Positions 24,410 through 36,740 of a stretch of 64,000 bases of DNA are shown here, in pieces; positions within the stretch are counted from its first letter, which is position 1; every line of letters starts with the position of its first letter. Location: positions 966,001 through 1,030,000 of the forward strand of contig CAWVNO010000538.1 in assembly GCA_963930645.1 (NCBI GenBank), read 5' to 3'. The translations under genes were made by a program, and so were the position numbers. Source of the stretch: Salticus scenicus (taxonomy: Eukaryota > Arthropoda > Arachnida > Araneae > Salticidae). The notes beneath the pieces were generated by a model that worked only from the letters and a program-made list of their open reading frames with translations, ran no database searches and was not told the DNA's origin.

Positions 24410-27400
24410 TTTGTTATAACAACTTGTTTCAAGTCTCCAATTTCCTTCGTGATATAAATTTTAACACAGGAGTAATCGGCTTTAATTGAATTTCTCGGAA
24501 TCGATACGTGTGGTTCGTTTTCGCATAACTTCAAAACCACTCTATGTGTTAACTCTTAATTTTGCCTGCAGGTTCGTCATAACAACTTGTTTCAAGTCTT
24601 CAATTTCGGTCGTGATATAAGTTTTAACACGAGAGTAATCGGCTTTAATTAAATTTGTCAGAATCAGTATGTGTGGTTTGTTTTCGCGTAACTTCAAAAC
24701 CACTGTACGTGTTAACTCTAAATTTTGCCTGCAGGTTTGTTATAACAACTTGTTTCAAGTGTCCAATTTTCTTCGTGATATAAGTTTTAACACGACGGTA
24801 ATCGACTTTAATTGAATTTGTTAGAATCTGTGTGTGTGGTTCGTTTTCGCATAACTTCAAAACCACTCTACGTGTTAACTCTAAATTTTGCCTGCAGGTT
24901 TGTTATAACAACTTGTTTCAAGTCTCCAATTTCCTTCGTGATATAAATTTTAACACGGGAGTAATCGGCTTTAATTGAATTTTATAGGAATGGAAACATG
25001 TGATTCGTTTTCGCATAACTTCGAAACCACTGTACGTGTTAACTCTAAATTTTGCCTGCAGGTTTGTTATAACAACTTGTTACAAGTCTTCAATTTCGGT
25101 CGTGATATAAGTTTTAACACGAGAGTAATCGGCTTTAATTGAATTTCTCGGAATTGATACGTGTGGTTCGTTTTCGCATAACTTCAAAACCACTCTATGT
25201 GTTAACTCTTAATTTTGCCTGCAGGTTCGTCATAACAACTTGTTTCTAGTCTCCAATTTCTGTCGTGATATAAGTTTTAACACGAGAGTAATCGGCTTTA
25301 ATTGAATTAGTTAGAATCTGTGTGTGTGGTTCGTTTTCGCATAACTTCAAAACAACTGTACGTGTTAACTCTTAATTTTGCCTGCAGGTTTGTCATAACA
25401 ACTTGTTTCAAGTCTCCAATTTCGGTAGTGATATAAGTTTTAACACGATAGTAATCGGCTTTAATTAAATTTCTCGGAATCGATACGTGTGGTTCGTTTT
25501 CGCATAACTTCAAAACAACTGTACGTGTTAACTCTTAAATTTGCCTGAAGGTTTGTTATAACAACTTGTTTCAAGTCTCCAATTTCCTTCGTGATATAAA
25601 TTTTAACACAGGAGTAATCGGCTTTAATTGAATTTTATAGGAATCGATACATTTGATTCGTTTTCGCATAACTTCAAAACCACTGTACTTGTTAACTCTA
25701 AATTTTGCCTGCAGGTTTGTTATAACAACTTGTTTCAAGTCTCCAATTTCGGTCGTGATATAAGTTTTAACACGAGAGTAATCGGCTTTAATTAAATTTG
25801 TCAGAATCAGTATGTATGGTTTGTTTTCGCGTAACTTCAAAACCACTGTACGTGTTAACTCTAAATTTTGCCTGCAGGTTTGTTATAACAACTTCTTTCA
25901 AGTGTCCAATTTTCTTCGTGATATAAGTTTTAACACGACGGTAATCGGCTTTAATTGAATTTGTTAGAATCTGTGTGTGTGGTTCGTTTTCGCATAACTT
26001 CAAAACCACTCTACGTGTTAACTCTAAATTTTGCCTGCAGGTTTGTTATAACAACTTGTTTCAAGTCTCCAATTTCCTTCGTGATATAAGCTTTAACACG
26101 ACGGTAATCGGCTTTAATTGAATTTCTTAGAATCAGTATGTGTGGTTTGTTTTCGCGTAACTTCAAAACCACTGTACGTGTTAACTCTAAAATTTGCCTG
26201 CAGGTTTGTTATAACAACTTGTTTCAAGTCTCCAATTTCGGTCGTGATATAAGTTTTAACACGAGAATAATCGGCTTTAATTGAATTTCTCGGAATCGAT
26301 ACGTGTGGTTTGTTTTCGCGTAACTTCAAAACCACTGTACGTGTTAACTCTAAATTTTGCCTGCAGGTGTGTTATAACAACTTGTTTCAAGTCTCCAATT
26401 TCGGTCGTGATATAAGTTTTAACACGACGGTAATCGGCGTTAATTGAATTTGTTAGAATCTGTGTGTGTGGTTCGTTTTCGCATAACTTCAAAACAACTC
26501 TACGTGTTAACTCTAAATTTTGCCTGCAGGTTTGTTATAACAACTTGTCTCAAGTCTCTAATTTCGGTTGTGAAATAAGTTTTAACACGAGAGTAATCGG
26601 CTTTAAATGAATTTGTTAGAATCTCTGTGTGTGGTTCGTTTTCGCATAACTTCAAAACAACTGTACGTGTTAACTATAAATTTTGTCTGCATGTTTGTTA
26701 TAACAACTTGTTTCAAGTCTCCAATTTCGGTCGTGATATAAGTTTTAACACGAGAGTAATCGGCTTTAATTGAATTTCTCGGAATCGATACGTGTGGTTT
26801 GTTTTCACGTAACTTCGAAACCACTGTACGTGTTAACTCTAAATTTTGCCTGCAGGTTTGTTATAACAACTTGTTTCAAGTCTTCAATTTCGGTAGTGAT
26901 ATAAGTTTTAACACGAGAGTAATCGGCTTTAATTGAATTTCTCGGAATTGATACGTGTGGTTCGTTTTCGCATAACTTCAAAACCACTCTATGTGTTAAC
27001 TCTTAATTTTGCCTGCAGGTTCGTCATAACAACTTGTTTCAAGTCTCCAATTTCTGTCGTGATATAAGTTTTAACACGAGAGTAATCGGCTTTAATTGAA
27101 TTTGTTAGAATCTGTGTGTGTGGTTCGTTTTCGCATAACTTCAAAACAACTGTACGTGTTAACTCTTAATTTTGCCTGCAGGTTTGTCATAACAACTTGT
27201 TTCAAGTCTCCAATTTCGGTAGTTATATAAGTTTTAACACGATAGTAATCGGCTTTAATTGAATTTCTCGGAATCGATACGTGTGGTTCGTTTTCGCATA
27301 ACTTCAAAACAACTGTACGTGTTAACTCTTAAATTTGCCTGAAGGTTTGTTATAACAACTTGTTTCAAGTCTCCAATTTCCTTCGTGGTATAAATTTTAA

Positions 27401-28487
27401 CACAGGAGTAATCGGCTTTAATTGAATTTTATAGGAATCGATACATGTGATTCGTTTTCGCATAACTTCAAAACCACTGTACTTGTTAACTCTAAATTTT
27501 GCCTGCAGGTTTGTTATAACAACTTGTTTCAAGTCTCCAATTTCGGTCGTGATATAAGTTTTAACACGAGAGTAATCGGCTTTAATTGAATTTCTCGGAA
27601 TCGATACGTGTGGTTCGTTTTCGCATAACTTCAAAACCACTGTACGTGTCAACTCTTAAATTTGCCTGCAGGTTTGTAATAACAACTTGTTTCAAGTCTT
27701 CAATTTCGGTCGTGATATAAGTTTTAACACGAGAGTAATCGGCTTTAATTAAATTTGTCAGAATCAGTATGTGTGGTTTGTTTTCGCGTAACTTCAAAAC
27801 CACTGTACGTGTTAACTCTAAATTTTGCCTGCAGGTTTGTTATAACAACTTGTTTCAAGTGTCCAATTTTCTTCGTGATATAAGTTTTAACACGACGGTA
27901 ATCGGCTTTAATTGAATTTGTTAGAATCTGTGTGTGTGGTTCTTTTTCGCATAACTTCAAAACCACTCTACGTGTTAACTCTAAATTTTGCCTGCAGGTT
28001 TGTTATAACGACTTGTTTCAAGTCTCCAATTTCCTTCGTGATATAAGCTTTAACACGACGGTAATTGGCTTTAATTGAATTTGTTAGAATCAGTATGTGT
28101 GGTTTGTTTTCGCGTAACTTCAAAACCACTGTACGTGTTAACTCTAAAATTTGCCTGCAGGTTTGTTATAACAACTTGTTTCAAGTCTCCAATTTCGGTC
28201 GTGATATAAGTTTTAACACGAGAGTAATCGGCTTTAATTGAATTTCTCGGAATCGATACGTGTGGTTCGTTTTCGCATAACTTCAAAACCACTGTACGTG
28301 TGAACTCTTAAATTTCCCTGCAGGTTTGTAATAACAACTTGTTTCAAGTCTTCAATTTCGGTCGTGATATAAGTTTTAACACGAGAGTAATCGGCTTTAA
28401 TTGAATTTGTCAGAATCAGTATGTGTGGTTTGTTTTCGCGTAACTTCAAAACCACTGTACGTGTTAACTCTAAATTTTGCCTGCAGG
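24410..28487. repeat. HOR block C, unit 2 (25-mer, 4,078 bp)
   Basis: Second 4,078-bp unit, nearly identical to C unit 1 and sharing TACATTTGATTCG, GGTTGTGAAATAAG and CTGCATGTTTG. Private changes I noticed are GGAATGGAAACATG near 24,995, TTGTTACAAGTC near 25,080, ACTTCTTTCAAG near 25,895 and GGTAGTTATATAAG near 27,223. Confidence 0.85.
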
Positions 28488-31400
28488 TTTGTTATAACAA
28501 CTTGTTTCAAGTCTCCAATTTCCTTTGTGATATAAATTTTAACACGGGAGTAATCGGCTTTAATTGAATTTTATAGGAATGGATACATGTGATTCGTTTT
28601 CGCATAACTTCAAAACCACTGTACTTGTTAACTCTAAAATTTGCCTGCAGGTTTGTTATAACAACTTGTTTCAAGTCTCCAATTTCGGTCGTGATATATG
28701 TTTTAACACGAGAGTAATCGGCTTTAACTGAATTTCTCGGAATCGATACGTGTGGATTGTTTTCGCCTAACTTCAAATCCACTGTACGTGTTAACTCTAA
28801 ATTTTGCCTACAGGTTTGTTATAACAACTTGTTTCAAGTCTCCAATTTCGGTCGTGATATAAGTTTTAACACGACGGTAATCGGCTTTAATTGAATTTGT
28901 TAGAATCTGTGTGTGTGGTTCGTTTTCGCATAACTTCAAAACAACTGTACGTGTTAACTATAAATTTTGCCTGCAGGTTTGTTATAACAACTTGTTTCAA
29001 GTCTCCAATTTCGGTCGTGATATAAGTTTTAACACGAGAGTAATCGGCTTTAATTGAATTTGTCAGAATCAGTATGTGTGGTTTGTTTTCGCGTAACTTC
29101 AAAACCACTGTACGTGTTAACGCTAAATTTTGCCTGCAGGTTTGTTATAACAACTTGTTTCAAGTCTCCAATTTCGGTCGTTATAAAAGTTTTAACACGA
29201 GAATAATCGGCTTTAATTGAATTTCTCGGAATCGATACGTGTGGTTTGTTTTCGCGTAACTTCAAAACCACTGTACGTGTTAACTCTAAATTTTGCCTGC
29301 AGGTGTGTTATAACAACTTGTTTCAAGTCTCCAATTTCGGTCGTGATATAAGTTTTAACACGACGGTAATCGGCTTTAATTGAATTTGTTAGAATCTGTG
29401 TGTGTGGTTCGTTTTCGCATAACTTCAAAACAACTCTACGTGTTAACTCTAAATTTTGCCTGCAGGTTTGTTATAACAACTTGTTTCAAGTCTTCAATTT
29501 CGGTCGTGATATAAGTTTTAACACGAGAGTAATCGGCTTAAATTAAATTTGTCAGAATCAGTATGTATGGTTTGTTTTCGCGTAACTTCAAAACCACTGT
29601 ACGTGTTAACTCTAAATTTTGCCTGCAGGTGTGTTATAACAACTTGTTTCAAGTCTCCAATTTCGGTCGTGATATAAGTTTTAACACGACGGTAATCGGC
29701 TTTAATTGAATTTGTTAGAATCTGTGTGTGTGGTTCGTTTTCGCATAACTTCAAAACAACTCTACGTGTTAACTCTAAATTTTGCCTGCAGGTTTGTTAT
29801 AACAACTTGTTTCAAGTCTTCAATTTCGGTCGTGATATAAGTTTTAACACGAGAGTAATCGGCTTTAATTAAATTTGTCAGAATCAGTATGTATGGTTTG
29901 TTTTCGCGTAACTTCAAAACCACTGTACGTGTTAACTCTAAATTTTGCCTGCAGGTTTGTTATAACAACTTGTTTTAAGTGTCCAATTTTCTTCGTGATA
30001 TAAGTTTTAACACGACGGTAATCGGCTTTAATTGAATTTGTTAGAATCTGTGTGTGTGGTTCGTTTTCGCATAACTTCAAAACCACTCTACGTGTTAACT
30101 CTAAATTTTGCCTGCAGGTTTGTTATAACAACTTGTTTCAAGTCTCCAATTTCCTTCGTGATATAAGCTTTAACACGACGGTAATCGGCTTTAATTGAAT
30201 TTGTTAGAATCAGTATGTGTGGTTTGTTTTCGCGTAACTTCAAAACCACTGTACGTGTTAACTCTAAAATTTGCCTGCAGGTTTGTTATAACAACTTGTT
30301 TCAAGTCTCCAATTTCGGTCGTGATATAAGTTTTAACACGAGAATAATCGGCTTTAATTGAATTTCTCGGAATCGATACGTGTGGTTTGTTTTCGCGTAA
30401 CTTCAAAACCACTGTACGTGTTAACTCTAAATTTTGCCTGCAGGTGTGTTATAACAACTTGTTTCAAGTCTCCAATTTCGGTCGTGATATAAGTTTTAAC
30501 ACGACGGTAATCGGCGTTAATTGAATTTGTTAGAATCTGTGGTTGTGGTTCGTTTTCGCATAACTTCAAAACAACTCTACGTGTTAACTCTAAATTTTGC
30601 CTGCAGGTTTGTTATAACAACTTGTCTCAAGTCTCTAATTTCGGTCGTGAAATAAGTTTTAACACGAGAGTAATCGGCTTTAAATGAATTTGTTAGAATC
30701 TCTGTGTGTGGTTCGTTTTCGCATAACTTCAAAACAACTGTACGTGTTAACTATAAATTTTGACTGCAGGTTTGTTATAACAACTTGTTTCAAGTCTCCA
30801 ATTTCGGTCGTGATATAAGTTTTAACACGAGAGTAATCGGCTTTAATTGAATTTCTCGGAATCGATACGTGTGGTTTGTTTTCACGTAACTTCGAAACCA
30901 CTGTACGTGTTAACTCTAAATTTTGCCTGCAGGTTTGTTATAACAACTTGTTTCAAGTCTTCAATTTCGGTCGTGATATAAGTTTTAACACAAGAGTAAT
31001 CGGCTTTAATTGAATTTCTCGGAATTGATACGTGTGGTTCGTTTTCGCATAACTTCAAAACCACTCTATGTGTTAACTCTTAATTTTGCCTGCAGGTTCG
31101 TCATAACAACTTGTTTCAAGTCTCCAATTTCTGTCGTGATATAAGTTTTAACACGAGAGTAATCGGCTTTAATTGAATTTGTTAGAATCTGTGTGTGTGG
31201 TTCGTTTTCGCATAACTTCAAAACAACTGTACGTGTTAACTCTTAATTTTGCCTGCAGGTTTGTCATAACAACTTGTTTCAAGTCTCCAATTTCGGTAGT
31301 GATATAAGTTTTAACACGATAGTAATCGGCTTTAATTGAATTTCTCGGAATCGATACGTGTGGTTCGTTTTCGCATAACTTCAAAACAACTGTACGTGTT

Positions 31401-32480
31401 AACTCTTAAATTTGCCTGAAGGTTTGTTATAACAACTTGTTTCAAGTCTCCAATTTCCTTCGTGGTATAAATTTTAACACAGGAGTAATCGGCTTTAATT
31501 GAATTTTATAGGAATCGATACATGTGATTCGTTTTCGCATAACTTCAAAACCACTGTACTTGTTAACTCAAAATTTTGCCTGCAGGTTTGTTATAACAAC
31601 TTGTTTCAAGTCTCCAATTTCGGTCGTGATATAAGTTTTAACACGAGAGTAATCGGCTTTAATTGAATTTCTCGGAATCGATACGTGTGGTTCGTTTTCG
31701 CATAACTTCAAAACCACTGTACGTGTCAACTCTTAAATTTGCCTGCAGGTTTGTAATAACAACTTGTTTCAAGTCTTCAATTTCGGTCGTGATATAAGTT
31801 TTAACACGAGAGTAATCGGCTTTAATTAAATTTGTCAGAATCAGTATGTGTGGTTTGTTTTCGCGTAACTTCAAAACCACTGTACGTGTTAACTCTAAAT
31901 TTTGCCTGCAGGTTTGTTATAACAACTTGTTTCAAGTGTCCAATTTTCTTCGTGATATAAGTTTTAACACGACGGTAATCGGCTTTAATTGAATTTGTTA
32001 GAATCTGTGTGTGTGGTTCTTTTTCGCATAACTTCAAAACCACTCTACGTGTTAACTCTAAATTTTGCCTGCAGGTTTGTTATAACAACTTGTTTCATGT
32101 CTCCAATTTCCTTCGTGATATAAGCTTTAACACGACGGTAATTGGCTTTAATTGAATTTGTTAGAATCAGTATGTGTGGTTTGTTTTCGCGTAACTTCAA
32201 AACCACTGTACGTGTTAACTCTAAAATTCGCCTGCAGGTTTGTTATAACAACTTGTTTCAAGTCTCCAATTTCGGTCGTGATATAAGTTTTAACACGAGA
32301 GTAATCGGCTTTAATTGAATTTCTCGGAATCGATACGTGTGGTTCGTTTTCGCATAACTTCAAAACCACTGTACGTGTCAACTCTTAAATTTCCCTGCAG
32401 GTTTGTAATAACAACTTGTTTCAAGTCTTCAATTTCGGTCGTGATATAAGTTTTAAGACGAGAGTAATCGGCTTTAATTG
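28488..32480. repeat. HOR block C, unit 3 (mosaic of B- and C-type monomers)
   Basis: The first kilobase (about 28,488-29,430) is B-type, matching 14,787-16,053 at offsets of 13,701 and then 13,375 bp, with two monomers missing between. From about 29,820 to 32,480 the unit returns to C-type, at 4,077 bp from unit 2. Between these lies a local two-monomer duplication (29.30-29.95 kb). The end near 32,480 is where GAATTTCTCGG replaces the expected GAATTTGTCAG. Confidence 0.75.
29295..29946. repeat. Two-monomer (326-bp) tandem duplication
   Basis: The stretch starting GCCTGCAGGTGTGTTATAAC near 29,295 recurs 326 bp later near 29,621. The intervening monomers alternate between the CTGTGTGTGTGG and AGTATGTATGG families. 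One substitution (GGCTTAAATTAAA near 29,537 against GGCTTTAATTAAA near 29,863) separates the copies I compared. Confidence 0.72.
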
Positions 32481-32882
32481 AATTTCTCGGAATCGATACG
32501 TGTGGTTCGTTTTCGCATAACTTCAAAACCACTGTACGTGTCAACTCTTAAATTTGCCTGCAGGTTTGTAATAACAACTTGTTTCAAGTCTCCAATTTCG
32601 GTCGTGATATAAGTTTTAACACAAGAGTAATCGGCTTTAATTGAATTTCTCGGAATCGATACGTGTGGTTTGTTTTCACGTAACATCGAAACCACTGTAC
32701 GTGTTAACTCTAAATTTTGCCTGCAGGTTTGTTATAACAACTTGTTTCAAGTCTTCAATTTCGGTCGTGATATAAGTTTTAACACGAGAGTAATCGGCTT
32801 TAATTGAATTTCTCGGAATTGATACGTGTGGTTCGTTTTCGCATAACTTCAAAACCACTCTATGTGTTAACTCTTAATTTTG
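30437..32882. repeat. HOR block D, unit 1 (15-mer, 2,446 bp; overlaps C unit 3)
   Basis: A 2,446-bp period (15x163 plus one 164-bp variant) links monomers at 30,680, 31,169, 31,659, 31,822 and 32,148 to 33,126, 33,615, 34,105, 34,268 and 34,594. The shared rare variant TTAACTCAAAATTTT (near 31,565 and 34,011) ties units 1 and 2 together. The first part of this unit is the third C unit, so D arose by tandem duplication from C. Confidence 0.75.
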
Positions 32883-35328
32883 CCTGCAGGTGTGTTATAA
32901 CAACTTGTTTCAAGTCTCCAATTTCGGTCGTGATATAAGTTTCAACACGACGGTAATCGGCTTTAATTGAATTTGTTAGAATCTGTGTGTGTGGTTCGTT
33001 TTCGCATAACTTCAAAACAACTCTACGTGTTAACTCTAAATTTTGCCTGCAGGTTTGTTATAACAACTTGTCTCAAGTCTCTAATTTCGGTCGTGAAATA
33101 AGTTTTAACACGAGAGTAATCGGCTTTAAATGAATTTGTTAGAATCTCTGTGTGTGGTTCGTTTTCGCATAACTTCAAAACAACTGTACGTGTTAACTAT
33201 AAATTTTGTCTGCAGGTTTGTTATAACAACTTGTTTCAAGTCTCCAATTTCGGTCGTGATATAAGTTTTAACACGAGAGTAATCGGCTTTAATTGAATTT
33301 CTCGGAATCGATACGTGTGGTTTGTTTTCACTTAACTTCGAAACCACTGTACGTGTTAACTCTAAATTTTGCCTGCAGGTTTGTTATAACAACTTGTTTC
33401 AAGTCTTCAATTTCGGTCGTGATATAAGTTTTAACACGAGAGTAATCGGCTTTAATTGAATTTCTCGGAATTGATACGTGTGGTTCGTTTTCGCATAACT
33501 TCAAAACCACTCTATGTGTTAACTCTTAATTTTGCCTGCAGGTTCGTCATAACAACTTGTTTCAAGTCTCCAATTTCTGTCGTGATATAAGTTTTAACAC
33601 GAGAGTAATCGGCTTTAATTGAATTTGTTAGAATCTGTGTGTGTGGTTCGTTTTCGCATAACTTCAAAACAACTGTACGTGTTAACTCTTAATTTTGCCT
33701 GCAGGTTTGTCATAACAACTTGTTTCAAGTCTCCAATTTCGGTAGTGATATAAGTTTTAACACGATAGTAATCGGCTTTAATTGAATTTCTCGGAATCGA
33801 TACGTGTGGTTCGTTTTCGCATAACTTCAAAACAACTGTACGTGTTAACTCTTAAATTTCCCTGAAGGTTTGTTATAACAACTTGTTTCAAGTCTCCAAT
33901 TTCCTTCGTGGTATAAATTTTAACACAGGAGTAATCGGCTTTAATTTAATTTTATAGGAATCGATACATGTGATTTGTTTTCGCATAACTTCAAAACCAC
34001 TGTACTTGTTAACTCAAAATTTTGCCTGCAGGTTTGTTATAACAACTTGTTTCAAGTCTCCAATTTCGGTCGTGATATAAGTTTTAACACGAGAGTAATC
34101 GGCTTTAATTGAATTTCTCGGAATCGATACGTGTGGTTCGTTTTCGCATAACTTCAAAACCACTGTACGTGTCAACTCTTAAATTTGCCTGCAGGTTTGT
34201 AATAACAACTTGTTTCAAGTCTTCAATTTCGGTCGTGATATAAGTTTTAACACGAGAGTAATCGGCTTTAATTAAATTTGTCAGAATCAGTATGTGTGGT
34301 TTGTTTTCGCGTAACTTCAAAACCACTGTACGTGTTAACTCTAAATTTTGCCTGCAGGTTTGTTATAACAACTTGTTTCAAGTGTCCAATTTTCTTCGTG
34401 ATATAAGTTTTAACACGACGGTAATCGGCTTTAATTGAATTTGTTAGAATCTGTGTGTGTGGTTCTTTTTCGCATAACTTCAAAACCACTCTACGTGTTA
34501 ACTCTAAATTTTGCCTGCAGGTTTGTTATAACAACTTGTTTCAAGTCTCCAATTTCCTTCGTGATATAAGCTTTAACACGACGGTAATTGGCTTTAATTG
34601 AATTTGTTAGAATCAGTATGTGTGGTTTGTTTTCGCGTAACTTCAAAACCACTGTACGTGTTAACTCTAAAATTTGCCTGCAGGTTTGTTATAACAACTT
34701 GTTTCAAGTCTCCAATTTCGGTCGTGATATAAGTTTTAACACGAGAGTAATCGGCTTTAATTGAATTTCTCGGAATCGATACGTGTGGTTCGTTTTCGCA
34801 TAACTTCAAAACCACTGTACGTGTCAACTCTTAAATTTCCCTGCAGGTTTGTAATAACAACTTGTTTCAAGTCTTCAATTTCGGTCGTGATATAAGTTTT
34901 AAGACGAGAGTAATCGGCTTTAATTGAATTTCTCGGAATCGATACGTGTGGTTCGTTTTCGCATAACTTCAAAACCACTGTACGTGTCAACTCTTAAATT
35001 TGCCTGCAGGTTTGTAATAACAACTTGTTTCAAGTCTCCAATTTCGGTCGTGATATAAGTTTTAACACAAGAGTAATCGGCTTTAATTGAATTTCTCGGA
35101 ATCGATACGTGTGGTTTGTTTTCACGTAACATCGAAACCACTGTACGTGTTAACTCTAAATTTTGCCTGCAGGTTTGTTATAACAACTTGTTTCAAGTCT
35201 TCAATTTCGGTCGTGATATAAGTTTTAACACGAGAGTAATCGGCTTTAATTGAATTTCTCGGAATTGATACGTGTGGTTCGTTTTCGCATAACTTCAAAA
35301 CCACTCTATGTGTTAACTCTTAATTTTG
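32883..35328. repeat. HOR block D, unit 2 (15-mer, 2,446 bp)
   Basis: Second 2,446-bp unit. The joint near 32,880 lies in TTTTGCCTGCAGGTGTG: on the left the monomer is of the CTCTTAATTTT type, while the matching position near 30,434 has CTCTAAATTTT. Shared D markers are GTTTTAAGACGAGAG near 34,890 (and 32,450), GTAACATCGAAACC near 35,130 (and 32,680) and TTTCACTTAACTTCG near 33,330. Confidence 0.78.
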
Positions 35329-36740
35329 CCTGCAGGTGTGTTATAACAACTTGTTTCAAGTCTCCAATTTCGGTCGTGATATAAGTTTCAACACGACGGT
35401 AATCGGCTTTAATTGAATTTGTTAGAATCTGTGTGTGTGGTTCGTTTTCGCATAACTTCAAAACAACTCTACGTGTTAACTCTAAATTTTGCCTGCAGGT
35501 TTGTTATAACAACTTGTCTCAAGTCTCTAATTTCGGTCGTGAAATAAGTTTTAACACGAGAGTAATCGGCTTTAAATGAATTTGTTAGAATCTCTGTGTG
35601 TGGTTCGTTTTCGCATAACTTCAAAACAACTGTACGTGTTAACTATAAATTTTGTCTGCAGGTTTGTTATAACAACTTGTTTCAAGTCTCCAATTTCGGT
35701 CGTGATATAAGTTTTAACACGAGAGTAATCGGCTTTAATTGAATTTCTCGGAATCGATACGTGTGGTTTGTTTTCACTTAACTTCGAAACCACTGTACGT
35801 GTTAACTCTAAATTTTGCCTGCAGGTTTGTTATAACAACTTGTTTCAAGTCTTCAATTTCGGTCGTGATATAAGTTTTAACACGAGAGTAATCGGCTTTA
35901 ATTGAATTTCTCGGAATTGATACGTGTGGTTCGTTTTCGCATAACTTCAAAACCACTCTATGTGTTAACTCTTAATTTTGCCTGCAGGTTCGTCATAACA
36001 ACTTGTTTCAAGTCTCCAATTTCTGTCGTGATATAAGTTTTAACACGAGAGTAATCGGCTTTAATTGAATTTGTTAGAATCTGTGTGTGTGGTTCGTTTT
36101 CGCATAACTTCAAAACAACTGTACGTGTTAACTCTTAATTTTGCCTGCAGGTTTGTCATAACAACTTGTTTCAAGTCTCCAATTTCGGTAGTGATATAAG
36201 TTTTAACACGATAGTAATCGGCTTTAATTGAATTTCTCGGAATCGATACGTGTGGTTCGTTTTCGCATAACTTCAAAACAACTGTACGTGTTAACTCTTA
36301 AATTTCCCTGAAGGTTTGTTATAACAACTTGTTTCAAGTCTCCAATTTCCTTCGTGGTATAAATTTTAACACAGGAGTAATCGGCTTTAATTTAATTTTA
36401 TAGGAATCGATACATGTGATTTGTTTTCGCATAACTTCAAAACCACTGTACTTGTTAACTCTAAATTTTGCCTGCTGGTTTGTTATAACAACTTGTTTCA
36501 AGTCTCCAATTTCGGTCGTGATATAAGTTTTAACACGAGAGTAATCGTCTTTAATTGAATTTCTCGGAATCGATACGTGTGGTTCGTTTTCGCATAACTT
36601 CAAAACCACTGTACGTGTCAACTCTTAAATTTGCCTGCAGGTTTGTAATAACAACTTGTTTCAAGTCTTCAATTTCGGTCGTGATATAATTTTAACACGA
36701 GAGTAATCGGCTTTAATTAAATTTGTCAGAATCAGTATGT
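35329..36740. repeat. HOR block D, unit 3 (partial)
   Basis: A third D repeat begins with GTTTCAACACGACGG near 35,388 and TTTCACTTAACTTCG near 35,772. It shows CCTGCTGG near 36,473 and ATCGTCTTTAATTG near 36,546, and changes to A-type sequence (AGTATGTATGG) near 36,740. It is also the first part of the E unit. Confidence 0.72.
36681..36692. other. 1-bp deletion diagnostic of E units
   Basis: GTGATATAATTTTAAC replaces GTGATATAAGTTTTAAC. The same deletion recurs near 43,701, 45,820 and 52,831, at spacings of 7,012, 2,119 and 7,012 bp. It therefore predates the E amplification and confirms both the E period and the nested duplication. Confidence 0.88.
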
